Part shown: positions 47,849 to 56,227 of the stretch, in pieces
Position numbering within the stretch: the first letter of the stretch is position 1
Layout: each line of letters begins with the position of its first letter
DNA from: a virus
Virus record (IMG/VR): IMGVR_UViG_3300031576_000044
Location: 1 to 61,019 of that record
Reading direction: 5' to 3' (one strand)
Length of the DNA stretch: 61,019 nucleotides
Translations under genes and position numbers: made by a program
Notes under the pieces: generated by a model
Databases searched by the model: none
Told to the model about the DNA's origin: nothing
Seen by the model: only the letters and a program-made list of their open reading frames with translations

Positions 47849-48433
47849 ATGATGCCCCTCCTGCTTGCGCTCTCCCTCGCGGGCGCTGACCATCTGCCAA
47901 AGGCGCTCGCCTACAACCGGACGCTGCCGGCCTACGTCCGCCTGGTCGAGATCCTCGGCACCGAGGAGGTCATCTGGGCGAGCCGGCGCGAATCCGAGCG
48001 CCGGCGCCGCGAGACGCCCTCCTTGGTCGCCTACGTCGACGGGCCCGTGGTGCGGGTCATCCGCCGGCGCTGGCCGCTCGAGGCGGTGCGTGAGAGGGAG
48101 CCGAAGCCCACCGACTTCTCGAGCGCGACCTGGGGCGGACTCGCCGGCATCCTTCGGCACGAGCTCGGGCACCAGCTCTACTACCTGGTGCTCTCTGAGG
48201 CGGAGCGCGCCCGGGTCGACCTCGCGGTCGCCCCTGTCACGACCTACGCAAGGACCTCGAAGCACGAGGCCTTCGCCGAGGCGGTCGCCCTGCTCACCCA
48301 CCCGCGCTACCGGCCCGACCGGTTCGCGCCCGAGGCGCGGCGCTACCTGGACGAGGTCGAGGCTGTGCTGGCGGGGAGAGGCATCCTGCCAGCGCGGCCG
48401 CTGCTCCTTGCGGAGGACCTGGCATGGCGCTGA
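47849..48433 (+). CDS. Zinc metalloprotease-like protein (HExxH), 194 aa
   Basis: ATG 47849 or 47852, with GGAGGG upstream. A short hydrophobic start (MPLLLALSLAG) may be a signal. The core holds GILRHELGHQLYY, an HExxH zinc-binding motif, and a downstream EAFAEAVALLTHP that could supply the third ligand. It is the first early gene after the operator cluster, a place where ImmA-like proteases that cleave repressors sit in other elements; that link is speculative. Confidence 0.65.
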   Translation: MMPLLLALSLAGADHLPKALAYNRTLPAYVRLVEILGTEEVIWASRRESERRRRETPSLVAYVDGPVVRVIRRRWPLEAVREREPKPTDFSSATWGGLAGILRHELGHQLYYLVLSEAERARVDLAVAPVTTYARTSKHEAFAEAVALLTHPRYRPDRFAPEARRYLDEVEAVLAGRGILPARPLLLAEDLAWR

Positions 48434-49168
48434 AGACGGCAGAAGAGACCTGCGGCTGCGGGCGGCCGCGATCGCACGGCGGCCTGTGCAAGGTGAGAGC
48501 TGCAGCCCTGCGTGAGCGGCGCAAGCGCGGGAAGGAGGAACCGCCCGCGAAGCCGAAAGCCGAGGCCAAGGCGGCGCGGGCGAGGACGAGGCCCTCCGTT
48601 GTAGACCGCGCGATCGAGGGGCTCGAGCGCCAGCGCGCGCGCCTGCGCCAGCGGCGCGCCCCGCTCGAACGTCGCATCCAGGACCTGCAGGAGAGGATCG
48701 GCGAGATCCAGCTTGCGGAGCAGCCGTTCTCGCGTGCGATCGAGGCGCTGCGCGGCAAGGCCTCCGCGCTGCCCCCCGGTGCGCAGGGCGCGCGAGGCCG
48801 ACGACGAGCCCGAGCCGACGCTGTCCGAGGCGCTCCCTGCCGAGGAGCTGCTCGCGCTGCGCGCCGTCAGGACATTGAAGCCCGATGCGCGCGGCGTCAC
48901 GCTCCCCGACATCCACGAGGCGGCACGCAAGCTCGGCTACGACCAGGGCGGCGCGCGCCTCGACCGGCTGCTGAAGCAGCTCGTCTCCCGCGCGGTGGCC
49001 GAAGCGGCGTTCGCGGAACTCGAAGCGATCGAGCGCGAGGCCATCGAGGCGGCGCACACCTCGAACTGCCACGCCTGGACGGTGCCGCTCACCACCCCGG
49101 AGCCGCGGCGCTCCGAGGTGATGGCCGAGCGGTGCGACTGCCGGACGAGGGAGGTGGCCCGTGGGTAG
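48424..49168 (+). CDS. Zinc-ribbon/coiled-coil protein read across a C6 frameshift
   Basis: The frame starting at ATG 48424 encodes CGCGRPRSHGGLC (possible zinc ribbon) and a coiled coil (RARLRQRRAPLERRIQDL). After six C at 48772-48777 it degrades into Arg-rich nonsense, while the +1 frame continues sensibly: READDEPEPTLSEALPAEEL, LPDIHEAARKLGYDQG, then CHAWTVPL and CDCRTREV to the stop at 49168. Either a programmed/phase-variable shift, a sequence error, or two genes with a GTG start at 48779. Function unknown. Confidence 0.5.
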
Positions 49169-49469
49169 CGCCCGCGTCCACCCGTCCGCGATCCTCGCCG
49201 GCGGCCTCAACGACCGAGCTGAGCGCAACGCCCACCTGGATCTCGCACGTCTGCGCAAGGCCACCGCGATCGCCGCTGCCATCCGCGAACAGGAGCAGCG
49301 CCAGGGCGTCCGCATGACCCGTGAGGCGGTCCGGCTCATCTCGCCCGAGGGGCGGCGGCAACTCGAGCGCGCGGCCCGGGTCAACGTCTCGAGCGAGGAG
49401 ACCTGGGCCCTCGTCGCCGAGCAGTTCCCTTGGTCGGAAGGGCAGTCGTGGTCGGAGGCGCAGGCGTGA
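49161..49469 (+). CDS. Small hypothetical protein, 102 aa
   Basis: GTG overlaps the previous gene by 8 bases. Helical product (RNAHLDLARLRKATAIAAAIREQ) ending in WALVAEQFPWSEGQ. No recognised domain. It is part of the early operon. Confidence 0.55.
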   Translation: MGSARVHPSAILAGGLNDRAERNAHLDLARLRKATAIAAAIREQEQRQGVRMTREAVRLISPEGRRQLERAARVNVSSEETWALVAEQFPWSEGQSWSEAQA

Positions 49470-49774
49470 CCTACCACCAGAGCACCTGGGACGACGCCTT
49501 CGCCGCCCTCGCCTCGCTCCGCGACCAGGTGGGCGACGATGACCGCCGCGCCAGCGATGCCATCGCCGATCTGATCCAGGCCGCGCGCGCCGCCGAGCGC
49601 GAGGTACGCTCCGCCTGGGTCGAGCACAACCACAACCACGAGCGAGAACGGGCCGCCCATCTGGCGTTGCTCACCGCGCTCGCTACCACCACCGCTCGGC
49701 TACGGGCCGCCAAGCTGGCGCTGCTCGCCACGCTCGCCACCATCAACGAACCGGCCGCGACGGATGCGGCCTGA
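49466..49774 (+). CDS. Small coiled-coil-like protein, 102 aa
   Basis: GTG overlaps the previous stop (GTGA). Helical and Ala/Arg-rich throughout (FAALASLRDQVGDDDRRAS, TARLRAAKLALLATLAT), with a His/Asn segment (VEHNHNHERE). Function unknown. Confidence 0.5.
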   Translation: MTYHQSTWDDAFAALASLRDQVGDDDRRASDAIADLIQAARAAEREVRSAWVEHNHNHERERAAHLALLTALATTTARLRAAKLALLATLATINEPAATDAA

Positions 49775-49787
49775 GAACGGAGGAACC

Positions 49788-50210
49788 ATGGAACGACTCG
49801 ACACGATCGCGGAGCGGATCCTGATGCCGCCCCGTCCCCGTACCTGCTCGGAACCGAGCTGCGCGCTCGTTCCTGGTCATACCGGGCCCTGCCGGGACAC
49901 CCTCGGCCGGGACCTCGCGCGGACCGCGGCGGCGGAGCGGGTGCAGACCTCGCTTGGTGTCCGCCAGGAGGCGGAACGCCGGCTCCAGGTCTGCGGCCTG
50001 GTCTGCGAGGGCATCCCCACGCGGAGGCTCGCCGACCTCGGGCCGGGCGGGCTGCACCGGGTCATCGAGGCCGTGCGTGCGGCCGAGCGTTCGCGCTCGC
50101 AGGTCGACGTCGCCGGCGCCTTCGCGGCGATCCAGGGCGCGGCGCTGCTCCTGGGCGTCGCCGAGCACACCGGGGAGCAGGGCTCGGAGCGGGCCGAGGG
50201 AGGGGCGTGA
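49788..50210 (+). CDS. Early hypothetical protein with N-terminal Cys, 140 aa
   Basis: ATG 49788 follows GGAGGAACC. The start (RTCSEPSCALVPGHTGPC) holds spaced cysteines and a His typical of a small zinc-binding module often seen in high-GC phages. The rest is helical. No function assigned. Confidence 0.55.
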   Translation: MERLDTIAERILMPPRPRTCSEPSCALVPGHTGPCRDTLGRDLARTAAAERVQTSLGVRQEAERRLQVCGLVCEGIPTRRLADLGPGGLHRVIEAVRAAERSRSQVDVAGAFAAIQGAALLLGVAEHTGEQGSERAEGGA

Positions 50211-50398
50211 TGCCTGGTCCCTACTCGATCACCGAGCTGCTCTGCGCCTGCGGGAAGCGCGCCACCAACCAGGTCCTCGCCGACGGCAAGGTGCACTCGA
50301 CCCGCTGCCGCGCCTGTGCGATGCGGGAGCTGCGAGACCTGACCCGGGCCGAAGCGCAGGCGCGCCGGGAGGCGGCCGCGAAGGCCGCGGCGAAGTAG
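50210..50398 (+). CDS. Zinc-ribbon-like small protein, 62 aa
   Basis: ATG overlaps the previous stop (TGATG). LLCACGKRATN and TRCRACAMREL form two CxC/CxxC pairs, suggesting a zinc ribbon, followed by a basic helix. Probably DNA- or protein-binding. It ends just before the structured RecT leader. Confidence 0.55.
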   Translation: MPGPYSITELLCACGKRATNQVLADGKVHSTRCRACAMRELRDLTRAEAQARREAAAKAAAK

Positions 50399-50407
50399 GA
50401 AGAGGGA

Positions 50408-50508
50408 CGAGGTCGCTGGAACGACCTCGCCCCCCGGAACGAAGCGCCGGCTGGGAAGCCGGCATGGATGGTCACGAGCAGTATAACGCGCCCGCAGGGG
50501 CGCGGAGG
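50408..50508 (+). ncRNA. Structured leader of recT: three perfect hairpins
   Basis: Within 118 non-coding bases lie three stems without mismatch. CGAGGTCG/CGACCTCG (50408-50429) has loop CTGGAA. GCCGGC/GCCGGC (50446-50463) has loop TGGGAA. CGCGCCC/GGGCGCG (50487-50504) has loop GCAG. The third stem ends exactly where the Shine-Dalgarno GGAGG (50504-50508) begins. The first two hexaloops share NTGGGA/NTGGAA character. It could be a cis-acting regulatory RNA or a processed small RNA; no known riboswitch was recognised. Confidence 0.5.
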
Positions 50509-50516
50509 TAGCAACG

Positions 50517-51542
50517 ATGTCGACTCAGGCGGCGGCCGTGACGGTCGCCCAACAGAAGAAGGACGCCCTCACCCAGTTCGAGGGGCAGCTGAAGAAGATG
50601 CTGCCGCGGATCGGAGAACTTCTGCCGCGGCGGGCGGGCGACCCGCACCGGTTCGTGCGCATGGTGATGATGGCCTGCGTCCGCACGCCGAATCTGCTGA
50701 ACGCCGACCGCAACACGCTTCTACTCGCGGTCATGAACGCCGCCGAGCTCGGGCTCTCCTGTTCCGGTGGCCCGGCGAGTCGGGCTCACCTGGTGCCGTT
50801 CAAGGGAAAGGTCACCTGTATCCCCGACTTCAAGGGCCTGATCGACATCGCCCTCGACTCCGGCAAGGTCGACTCGATCGAGGCGGAGACGGTCCACCAG
50901 GGCGACGAGTTCGAGTACCGGCGCGGGACGGACCCGATCCTCAAGCACGTCCCAAAGCTCACCGAGCGGGGGGAGATGATTGCCGTCTATGCCGTGGCGT
51001 GGCCGCATGGTGCCGTGCGGCCGGTCTGGGTCGTGATGTCCCGCGCGGAGGTCGAGGGCATCCGCGACAACTCGCCGGCGTACCGGTTCGCCAAGGACAA
51101 GGGCGGCGATACCCCCTGGATCAAGAGCTTCGGCGAGATGGCGAAGAAGACCGCGATCCGCCGGCTTTACAAGTGGCTGCCGACCACGGCCGAGATGCAG
51201 CGCGCTGAGGAGATCGACACCGCCGCGGACAGCGAGGACCTCGCCACGCTGGAGGCGATCGCGGCCGAGGGCTCGCAGCTTACGGAGGGCGAGAAGGAGG
51301 AGCGCCTGCTTCTCCTGAAGGCGATCGCGGCCAAGCGCGTGCAGGACCCGGACGCCGTGGTGAAGGCGTGCATCGATCTCGGTATGGACGACGGCGAGGC
51401 GCCGGATCACCTGCACCTCGTCGCTCTGCGGGACCTCGCGAACAACCTGGGGATCGGCGGTGGCGCGCCTCCTCCGGCAAACCCGCCGGCGGCCGCCGGT
51501 CAGGGATCACTACTCGACCCCACAGCCAAGAAGGGACGGTGA
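50517..51542 (+). CDS. recT: RecT-family single-strand annealing protein, 341 aa
   Basis: Single-strand annealing recombinase. VRMVMMACVRTPNLLNAD, LLAVMNAAELGLSC and HLVPFKGKVTCIPDFKGLIDIA are the RecT family core, followed by DTPWIKSFGEMAKKTAIRRLYKWLP. Length is a little above average because of an acidic C-terminal tail. It promotes recombination-dependent replication and repair of phage DNA. Its usual partner exonuclease is missing; an SMC/Rad50-like ATPase follows instead. A structured leader precedes it. Confidence 0.85.
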   Translation: MSTQAAAVTVAQQKKDALTQFEGQLKKMLPRIGELLPRRAGDPHRFVRMVMMACVRTPNLLNADRNTLLLAVMNAAELGLSCSGGPASRAHLVPFKGKVTCIPDFKGLIDIALDSGKVDSIEAETVHQGDEFEYRRGTDPILKHVPKLTERGEMIAVYAVAWPHGAVRPVWVVMSRAEVEGIRDNSPAYRFAKDKGGDTPWIKSFGEMAKKTAIRRLYKWLPTTAEMQRAEEIDTAADSEDLATLEAIAAEGSQLTEGEKEERLLLLKAIAAKRVQDPDAVVKACIDLGMDDGEAPDHLHLVALRDLANNLGIGGGAPPPANPPAAAGQGSLLDPTAKKGR

Positions 51543-51545
51543 GCC

Positions 51546-53870
51546 ATGCCGCGCATCGTCCAGCTGCACTACGCCGGCCTCAAGGCGCGTGACGCCTCGC
51601 TCTCCCTGCGCGATCCCCTCACGCTGCTGCTCGGTCCGGTTGGCGCCGGGAAGTCCAGTGCGGAGGAGGCGCTCCGCTTCGCCGCCCTCGGCTTCGTGCC
51701 GGCTCTCGGCCGCTCCGAGGCCGCGACCGCTCGCCTCCTGCGCCACGACCGGCTCGACGTCGAGGTCCACCTCGACGACGGCCGCCATTTCACGCGCGGC
51801 CTCGTCCGCGAGGGGGCGAAGCTCCGGAGCGAAGCGTTCGCCTCGTGGTTGCCGGCGAAGACGGGCGCTACCGAGGCGGGCGCCGCCATCACCGCGCTCT
51901 TCGGCGCTTCGTCGCTCGAGGCGGCGGAGGGGCTCGACCTGCGCGAGCTGCTGACCGCGACGCCGGCGACGCGCTCGAAGCGCATCGAGCAGCTCCTCGA
52001 CTCCTCGGGTCTCGCGCCCGAGGTCCTGGCGCGCCGCGGCTGGGCCCTGACGCTGCTGCGCCTCGCCGAGCTGCCGTCCGAGCGGATCCCGCCCGAGGCG
52101 GAGGCGGCCGCCACCCTGGCTGCTGCATGCGAGGCGACGATTCCCAAGGAGATCCAGGGCGCGGCCCGCGCGGTCACGCGCGAGATCGAGGAGTTACTGC
52201 GCGCGGCTGGGCTCGCCGTCGCCCAGGAGCGGGTCCGCCAGGCGAAGCTGGACGCGACGGCGGCTGTCCGCTCGAAGGTGGCGGCGCGCGGCGAGATCGA
52301 GGATCGCGCCGTCGCGGCCGCTTCTGGACCGACCGATACGGTGCAGGTCCTGCAGGTGAAGCGCGACGCCCTGGCAACCGCGAAGGCGCGGGCGGAGCGC
52401 GACCTGGAGGAGGGGGCGCGCGCCCAGCGGACCCGGCTCGAGACCGAGGAGGCCCTCCCCGCGCTCCGGGAGGCGGTGGCCGTCGCCGAGCGCGCCCAGG
52501 CGGCCGCTCTCGAGGCGCTGCCGCGCGCCGAACAGGCGCGCCGGGAGGCGGCGGCACTGGTCGATCCCCCGGACGTGGTGGCGCCGGCGGCGATGCCGCC
52601 CGACCCGGCCGAGATCGCGGAGGCGGACCGGTTCCTGCTGGAGGCGCAGGCGAGCTACCAGGCCGGCCAAGCGGTCGTGCTGCCGGAGCGGCTCAGTGCC
52701 GAGCGCGAGAAGGTCACCCTCGAGGTGGCCGAGGAGAAGCTGCGTGCAGCCGAGAAGAGCCCGTGGCGTCGAGTGGAGCAGATCGCCGATGAACTGGATG
52801 AGCTTGGCGGCCGCCAGATTGCGAACCAGCTGCGCGAACTCGCGGACGAGCACGGTGGCAGCGTCTTCAATCTGGCCCGAGTCCTCGATCAGGCCCGACA
52901 GCAGCTGAAGGAGGCCCGAGCCCAGATCGAGGCCCGCGACGGGGAGATCGCGACCGCGAAGGCGGAGCGCGCCCGGCTCCTGGCCAGCGCCGAGGAGCTG
53001 CGAGCCCGGGCGCTCGGGACGCGCAGCGCCGCGGTGGCCGCGGCCCAGTCGGCGGAGCGGCTGGCCCGCGGCACCTATGCCGAGGCTTTCGCCGCGCGCG
53101 CCCGGCAAGTCGAGCTGAACCGCCAGCATCGCAACCGGCTCCTCCAGGAGGCGTCCTATCACGAGGAGTCCGCGCGAGCGGCGCAGATGGCGCGCGACCG
53201 GGCCCGGACCGACCTGCAGGGGGTCGAGCAGCGGCTTGCCGGGATCGCCTCGGTGTCCGTGGACCTGGACGGGGCCGCGAAGGCGCTCGAGACCTCGCGC
53301 CAGGAGCTGGTGCTACTCGACGCGCGCCTGGTCGAGCTGCGCAAGGCCGAGGCCCGGCGCCAGGAGATGGCGGCACTGCTCCAGGAGATCGACCGTGCGA
53401 CGGCGCTCCAGCGCGCCTACGCGGCAGCCGAGTGGGCGTGCGAGCGGCTCCGCGGCGAGGACCTGGCGGCGCGCGCCACGGGGATCGAGGGCCGGATGCG
53501 GGGGTTCCTGCAGGCGGCGGGGCGCACCGAGGAGCCGTACTTGCGCGCCAACAAGGGCGGTGCGGAGTTCGGGCTGCGGCGCGACGGTCACGAGATCGCG
53601 GTCGAGGCGCTGTCGGGGGGCGAGCACGTGCTCTACTGTGCGGCGCTCGCCGCGACGGTGATCGCGCTGCGGGCCCCGGCGGTCCGGGTGCTCCTGGTCG
53701 AGGCGGCCGAGCTCGGGGCTGGTGAGGTGGCGCAGGCGCTGCTCCGGGGCTGCACGGCGATCGCCGGCGAGCTCCAGGTGGTGGTGGCCACGAACGCGGC
53801 CATCGAGCCACCGGAGGGGTGGTCGGTCCTCCGTTGCGGTGCGGAGACCGCGGCCGAGGTCGTGGCATGA
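51546..53870 (+). CDS. SMC/Rad50-like ATPase (SbcC-type), 774 aa
   Basis: Starts MPRIVQLHYAGL. Walker A GPVGAGKSS is near 36, long coiled coils cover about 200-620, the ABC signature ALSGGEHVLYCAAL is near 690, and a Walker B-like VRVLLVEAAELG is near 720. The Walker B has Glu where Asp is usual, so hydrolysis may be altered. No SbcD/Mre11 nuclease partner is encoded. Together with RecT and the helicase it likely processes DNA ends. Confidence 0.75.
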   Translation: MPRIVQLHYAGLKARDASLSLRDPLTLLLGPVGAGKSSAEEALRFAALGFVPALGRSEAATARLLRHDRLDVEVHLDDGRHFTRGLVREGAKLRSEAFASWLPAKTGATEAGAAITALFGASSLEAAEGLDLRELLTATPATRSKRIEQLLDSSGLAPEVLARRGWALTLLRLAELPSERIPPEAEAAATLAAACEATIPKEIQGAARAVTREIEELLRAAGLAVAQERVRQAKLDATAAVRSKVAARGEIEDRAVAAASGPTDTVQVLQVKRDALATAKARAERDLEEGARAQRTRLETEEALPALREAVAVAERAQAAALEALPRAEQARREAAALVDPPDVVAPAAMPPDPAEIAEADRFLLEAQASYQAGQAVVLPERLSAEREKVTLEVAEEKLRAAEKSPWRRVEQIADELDELGGRQIANQLRELADEHGGSVFNLARVLDQARQQLKEARAQIEARDGEIATAKAERARLLASAEELRARALGTRSAAVAAAQSAERLARGTYAEAFAARARQVELNRQHRNRLLQEASYHEESARAAQMARDRARTDLQGVEQRLAGIASVSVDLDGAAKALETSRQELVLLDARLVELRKAEARRQEMAALLQEIDRATALQRAYAAAEWACERLRGEDLAARATGIEGRMRGFLQAAGRTEEPYLRANKGGAEFGLRRDGHEIAVEALSGGEHVLYCAALAATVIALRAPAVRVLLVEAAELGAGEVAQALLRGCTAIAGELQVVVATNAAIEPPEGWSVLRCGAETAAEVVA

Positions 53871-53926
53871 GGACATCGGACATGCCGGAGCCGTACGCCC
53901 TCGCGGCGGTGGAGAGGGCCGGCTGA
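53867..53926 (+). CDS. Possible 19-aa coupled micro-ORF
   Basis: ATG overlaps the SMC stop (ATGA) and its TGA overlaps the helicase ATG (TGATG). The product MRTSDMPEPYALAAVERAG has no known motif. It may only link translation of the two genes. Confidence 0.3.
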   Translation: MRTSDMPEPYALAAVERAG

Positions 53927-55164
53927 TGTCCGACCTCCTCTCCACCCTCACCGACGAGCAGCGCGCCGCCGTCGAAGCAAGGGACGCCGAGGTCCACGTC
54001 CAGGCTGGGCCCGGATCCGGAAAGACGCTGGTGCTGGCTGGCCGCATCGTCCACCTGATCGCCTCGGGCGTCGACCCGCGCTCGATTCTCGCGCTGACTT
54101 TCACGCGCGCGGCCTGTGCCGAGATCCGCGACCGCGTGATCAGAGCGCTCGGGTTCGAGGTGGCGCCGCGCATCGAGACGTTCCACGGCTACGCCGCGTC
54201 GGTCGTCGTGTCACCCGGCCAGCGGGTGGCAACGGAGGCCGAGGCGGAGGCCGCCCTGCGATCGCTCTTTGAGGGGCCGATGCGACGTCCGCCGCGCGCG
54301 CTCCCGGGTATCGAGACGCTCCGCGAGGCGATTGTCAGCTACGAAGCCGAGGGGGTGTCACCTGGCAACGCCATGCGCCTGCGCCTGGTGCTCTCCCGGC
54401 TGACGTACGCCAACCTGGTACCGACCTGGGACCTGGTTCCGAGTGCGGTTGCAGGGGCGGTTGAGCTGACGAGCCGGTACCGGCACGTCCTAGTGGATGA
54501 GGCTCAGGATACCACTCACCAGGAGGAGCGTCTCGCCATCCGCGCCGTGGTTGGCGGGGGGGCCGTCTTCGCCGTCGGCGACCCGCGGCAAGCGATCTTC
54601 GGCTGGCGTTGGGCCACAGGCTGGAAGGGCGAAGTGACCCACCGCCTCACGCGCACCTTCCGGTTTGGCCACGGGATTGCCGCAATGGCCAACTCGATCG
54701 CGGCGCGTTGCGACGGAGAGCTGATCGAGGGGGCGCAAGACGTCAGCAGCGAGGCCGTGCGCCTTGACTACGGTCCTAGCCCCGGGGAGTTCGGGGCCGC
54801 GCTACACCAGGAGATCCTCGGCGGGCACGTCATCAGGCCCGCTGGCCAAGTCCTCATCTTGGCGCGGACCAACCGGGAGTGCGAGGCGATCGAGCAGATC
54901 CTGGGCAACGGCACGGCGAGACACGTCCAGCGCAACCCGCTCGATCCCCTCTCGTCGGAGTCGGATCGGTTCGTTCAGGTGTGGGCGGACGGGCGTGCGG
55001 TCATCAGCACGATTCACGCCGCCAAGGGTAAGGAATCCGACCGCGTCGTACTCGTTCGCGACCTGGAGCGCGAGGAGAAGGACCCGGAGGAGCGCCGCGT
55101 CGACTACGTCGCGTGCACCAGGGCGCGCCGCCGGTTGGCAATCCTGCGGGAGGCAAGGCGATGA
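53926..55164 (+). CDS. UvrD/Rep-type SF1 helicase, 412 aa
   Basis: Compact helicase: QAGPGSGKT (Walker A), LTFTRAACAEIRDR (Ia), VLVDEAQDTT (II), VGDPRQAIFGWRW (III), TRTFRFG (IV), STIHAAKGKESDRVVLV (V), VACTRARRRLAI (VI). All SF1A motifs are present although it is about half the length of UvrD, with the 1B and 2B subdomains reduced. It would unwind DNA with 3' to 5' polarity during recombination-dependent replication. Confidence 0.85.
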   Translation: MSDLLSTLTDEQRAAVEARDAEVHVQAGPGSGKTLVLAGRIVHLIASGVDPRSILALTFTRAACAEIRDRVIRALGFEVAPRIETFHGYAASVVVSPGQRVATEAEAEAALRSLFEGPMRRPPRALPGIETLREAIVSYEAEGVSPGNAMRLRLVLSRLTYANLVPTWDLVPSAVAGAVELTSRYRHVLVDEAQDTTHQEERLAIRAVVGGGAVFAVGDPRQAIFGWRWATGWKGEVTHRLTRTFRFGHGIAAMANSIAARCDGELIEGAQDVSSEAVRLDYGPSPGEFGAALHQEILGGHVIRPAGQVLILARTNRECEAIEQILGNGTARHVQRNPLDPLSSESDRFVQVWADGRAVISTIHAAKGKESDRVVLVRDLEREEKDPEERRVDYVACTRARRRLAILREARR

Positions 55165-55280
55165 GGGGCATCCTGTTCTGGCTGGTTTGGCATATGCCGC
55201 TGGGGCGGCTGGCGCCATGGATGCTCGGGCTCGCGCTCGGACAACGCCCGAGAAAGGTGCGGCGGGAGGTGGAGCGGTGA
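55161..55280 (+). CDS. Small membrane-like protein, 39 aa
   Basis: ATG overlaps the helicase stop (ATGA) and its stop overlaps the next GTG (GTGA). MRGILFWLVWHMPLGRLAPW is hydrophobic and aromatic, then a basic tail (RPRKVRREVER). Possibly a single membrane anchor. Confidence 0.4.
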   Translation: MRGILFWLVWHMPLGRLAPWMLGLALGQRPRKVRREVER

Positions 55281-55594
55281 AGCTCTCAGAGATCCGGCCG
55301 TGCGACGCGTGCGGCGGCGCCATCGCCACCGGCTCCTACCTGCTGCGCCTTTCCCTTCTGGTTGTCAGTCCGCGGGCGGTCAACCAGGTCCTCGGGCTCA
55401 ACCAGATCTTCGGCGGCGCGCTGAAGCTCGCCGAGGCGTTCGCTCCCGACGACAACCCGGTCAAGGTCGCCGGCGAGGAGGACCCATCGCTCTGGACCGA
55501 TGCGCTGGTGTGCCAGCGGTGCGCGCTCGGGGCGCCGATTGACCTGGGCCTGCTGCTGGCGAAGCGGGCGGAGGAAGGGGTGTCTCGTGCCTGA
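55277..55594 (+). CDS. Small zinc-ribbon-like protein, 105 aa
   Basis: GTG overlaps the previous stop (GTGA). RPCDACGGAIATG near the N-terminus and VCQRCALG near the end form two CxxC pairs, 70 residues apart, likely one split zinc site. The middle is hydrophobic (LLVVSPRAVNQVLGLNQIFG). Unknown role. Confidence 0.5.
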   Translation: MKLSEIRPCDACGGAIATGSYLLRLSLLVVSPRAVNQVLGLNQIFGGALKLAEAFAPDDNPVKVAGEEDPSLWTDALVCQRCALGAPIDLGLLLAKRAEEGVSRA

Positions 55595-55664
55595 CTATCG
55601 CGGCCGCGCGGCCGCCGGTGGTCCGGTCGTCGAGCGAACGCACGAATGGGGTCGGAGCCGATGA
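55587..55664 (+). CDS. Possible 25-aa coupled micro-ORF
   Basis: GTG at 55587 overlaps the previous gene, and the TGA at 55662-55664 overlaps the RusA ATG (ATGA). Arg/Gly-rich product (PDYRGRAAAGG). Support is only the overlaps. Confidence 0.25.
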   Translation: MPDYRGRAAAGGPVVERTHEWGRSR

Positions 55665-56227
55665 CCGAACCCATCGTCATTCGGCTGCCCGGAGAACCCC
55701 ACGCCCAAGGGCGCGGCCGCGCCGGCGTCGTTTTCGGCAAGGGCGGCAAGCCCGTGATGGTCAACGGTCGTCCCATCGTACGCGTCCACGACCCTGTCGA
55801 GTCGCGCAACTGGAAGGCGGCGGCGGCTGACCACTTCCTGCAAGCCATGAGCGGGCGGTCTCCGCTCACCGGCGGCGTCGCGGTCGAGATCGAGGCCGTG
55901 TTCACCTGTCCGCGCTCGGCCTGGAAGAAATGTTCGATGACGCCACGGCGCTGGAAACTCGGCAAGCCAGACCTCGAGAACGTCGCGAAGGCGGTCCTCG
56001 ATGCTGGCTCCGGGATCTGCTACATCGACGACCGCCAGGTGGTCGAGCTGCGGCTGCGGAAATTGGTAGGCGCCCAGGGCGAGGCACCCTACGTGCTCGT
56101 CCGCATCGAGGAGCTGCCGGAGCTGGTCGCCAGCGCTGCCAACCTGCACCGGCCCGCGCGCGAGCTCGCCGGCGCCTCGGTGCACAGCGAGGGGTCCCTG
56201 TTCGGGACCGTGGAAGGAGACGCATAG
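55661..56227 (+). CDS. rusA: RusA-type Holliday junction resolvase, 188 aa
   Basis: RLPGEPHAQGRGR at the start, then GKPDLENVAKAVLDAG (about 100-115) and CYIDDRQVVELRLRK (about 120-135), the paired Asp signature of RusA. The acidic residues bind magnesium and cut four-way junctions. It is longer than E. coli RusA because of a C-terminal extension. It resolves intermediates made by RecT and the helicase. Confidence 0.85.
   Translation: MTEPIVIRLPGEPHAQGRGRAGVVFGKGGKPVMVNGRPIVRVHDPVESRNWKAAAADHFLQAMSGRSPLTGGVAVEIEAVFTCPRSAWKKCSMTPRRWKLGKPDLENVAKAVLDAGSGICYIDDRQVVELRLRKLVGAQGEAPYVLVRIEELPELVASAANLHRPARELAGASVHSEGSLFGTVEGDA

Noticed and set aside
48781-49317. Continuation of the frame of the 48424 gene to 49317
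   Set aside because: Arg-rich nonsense that overlaps a better frame and the next gene; treated as out of frame after the C6 run.
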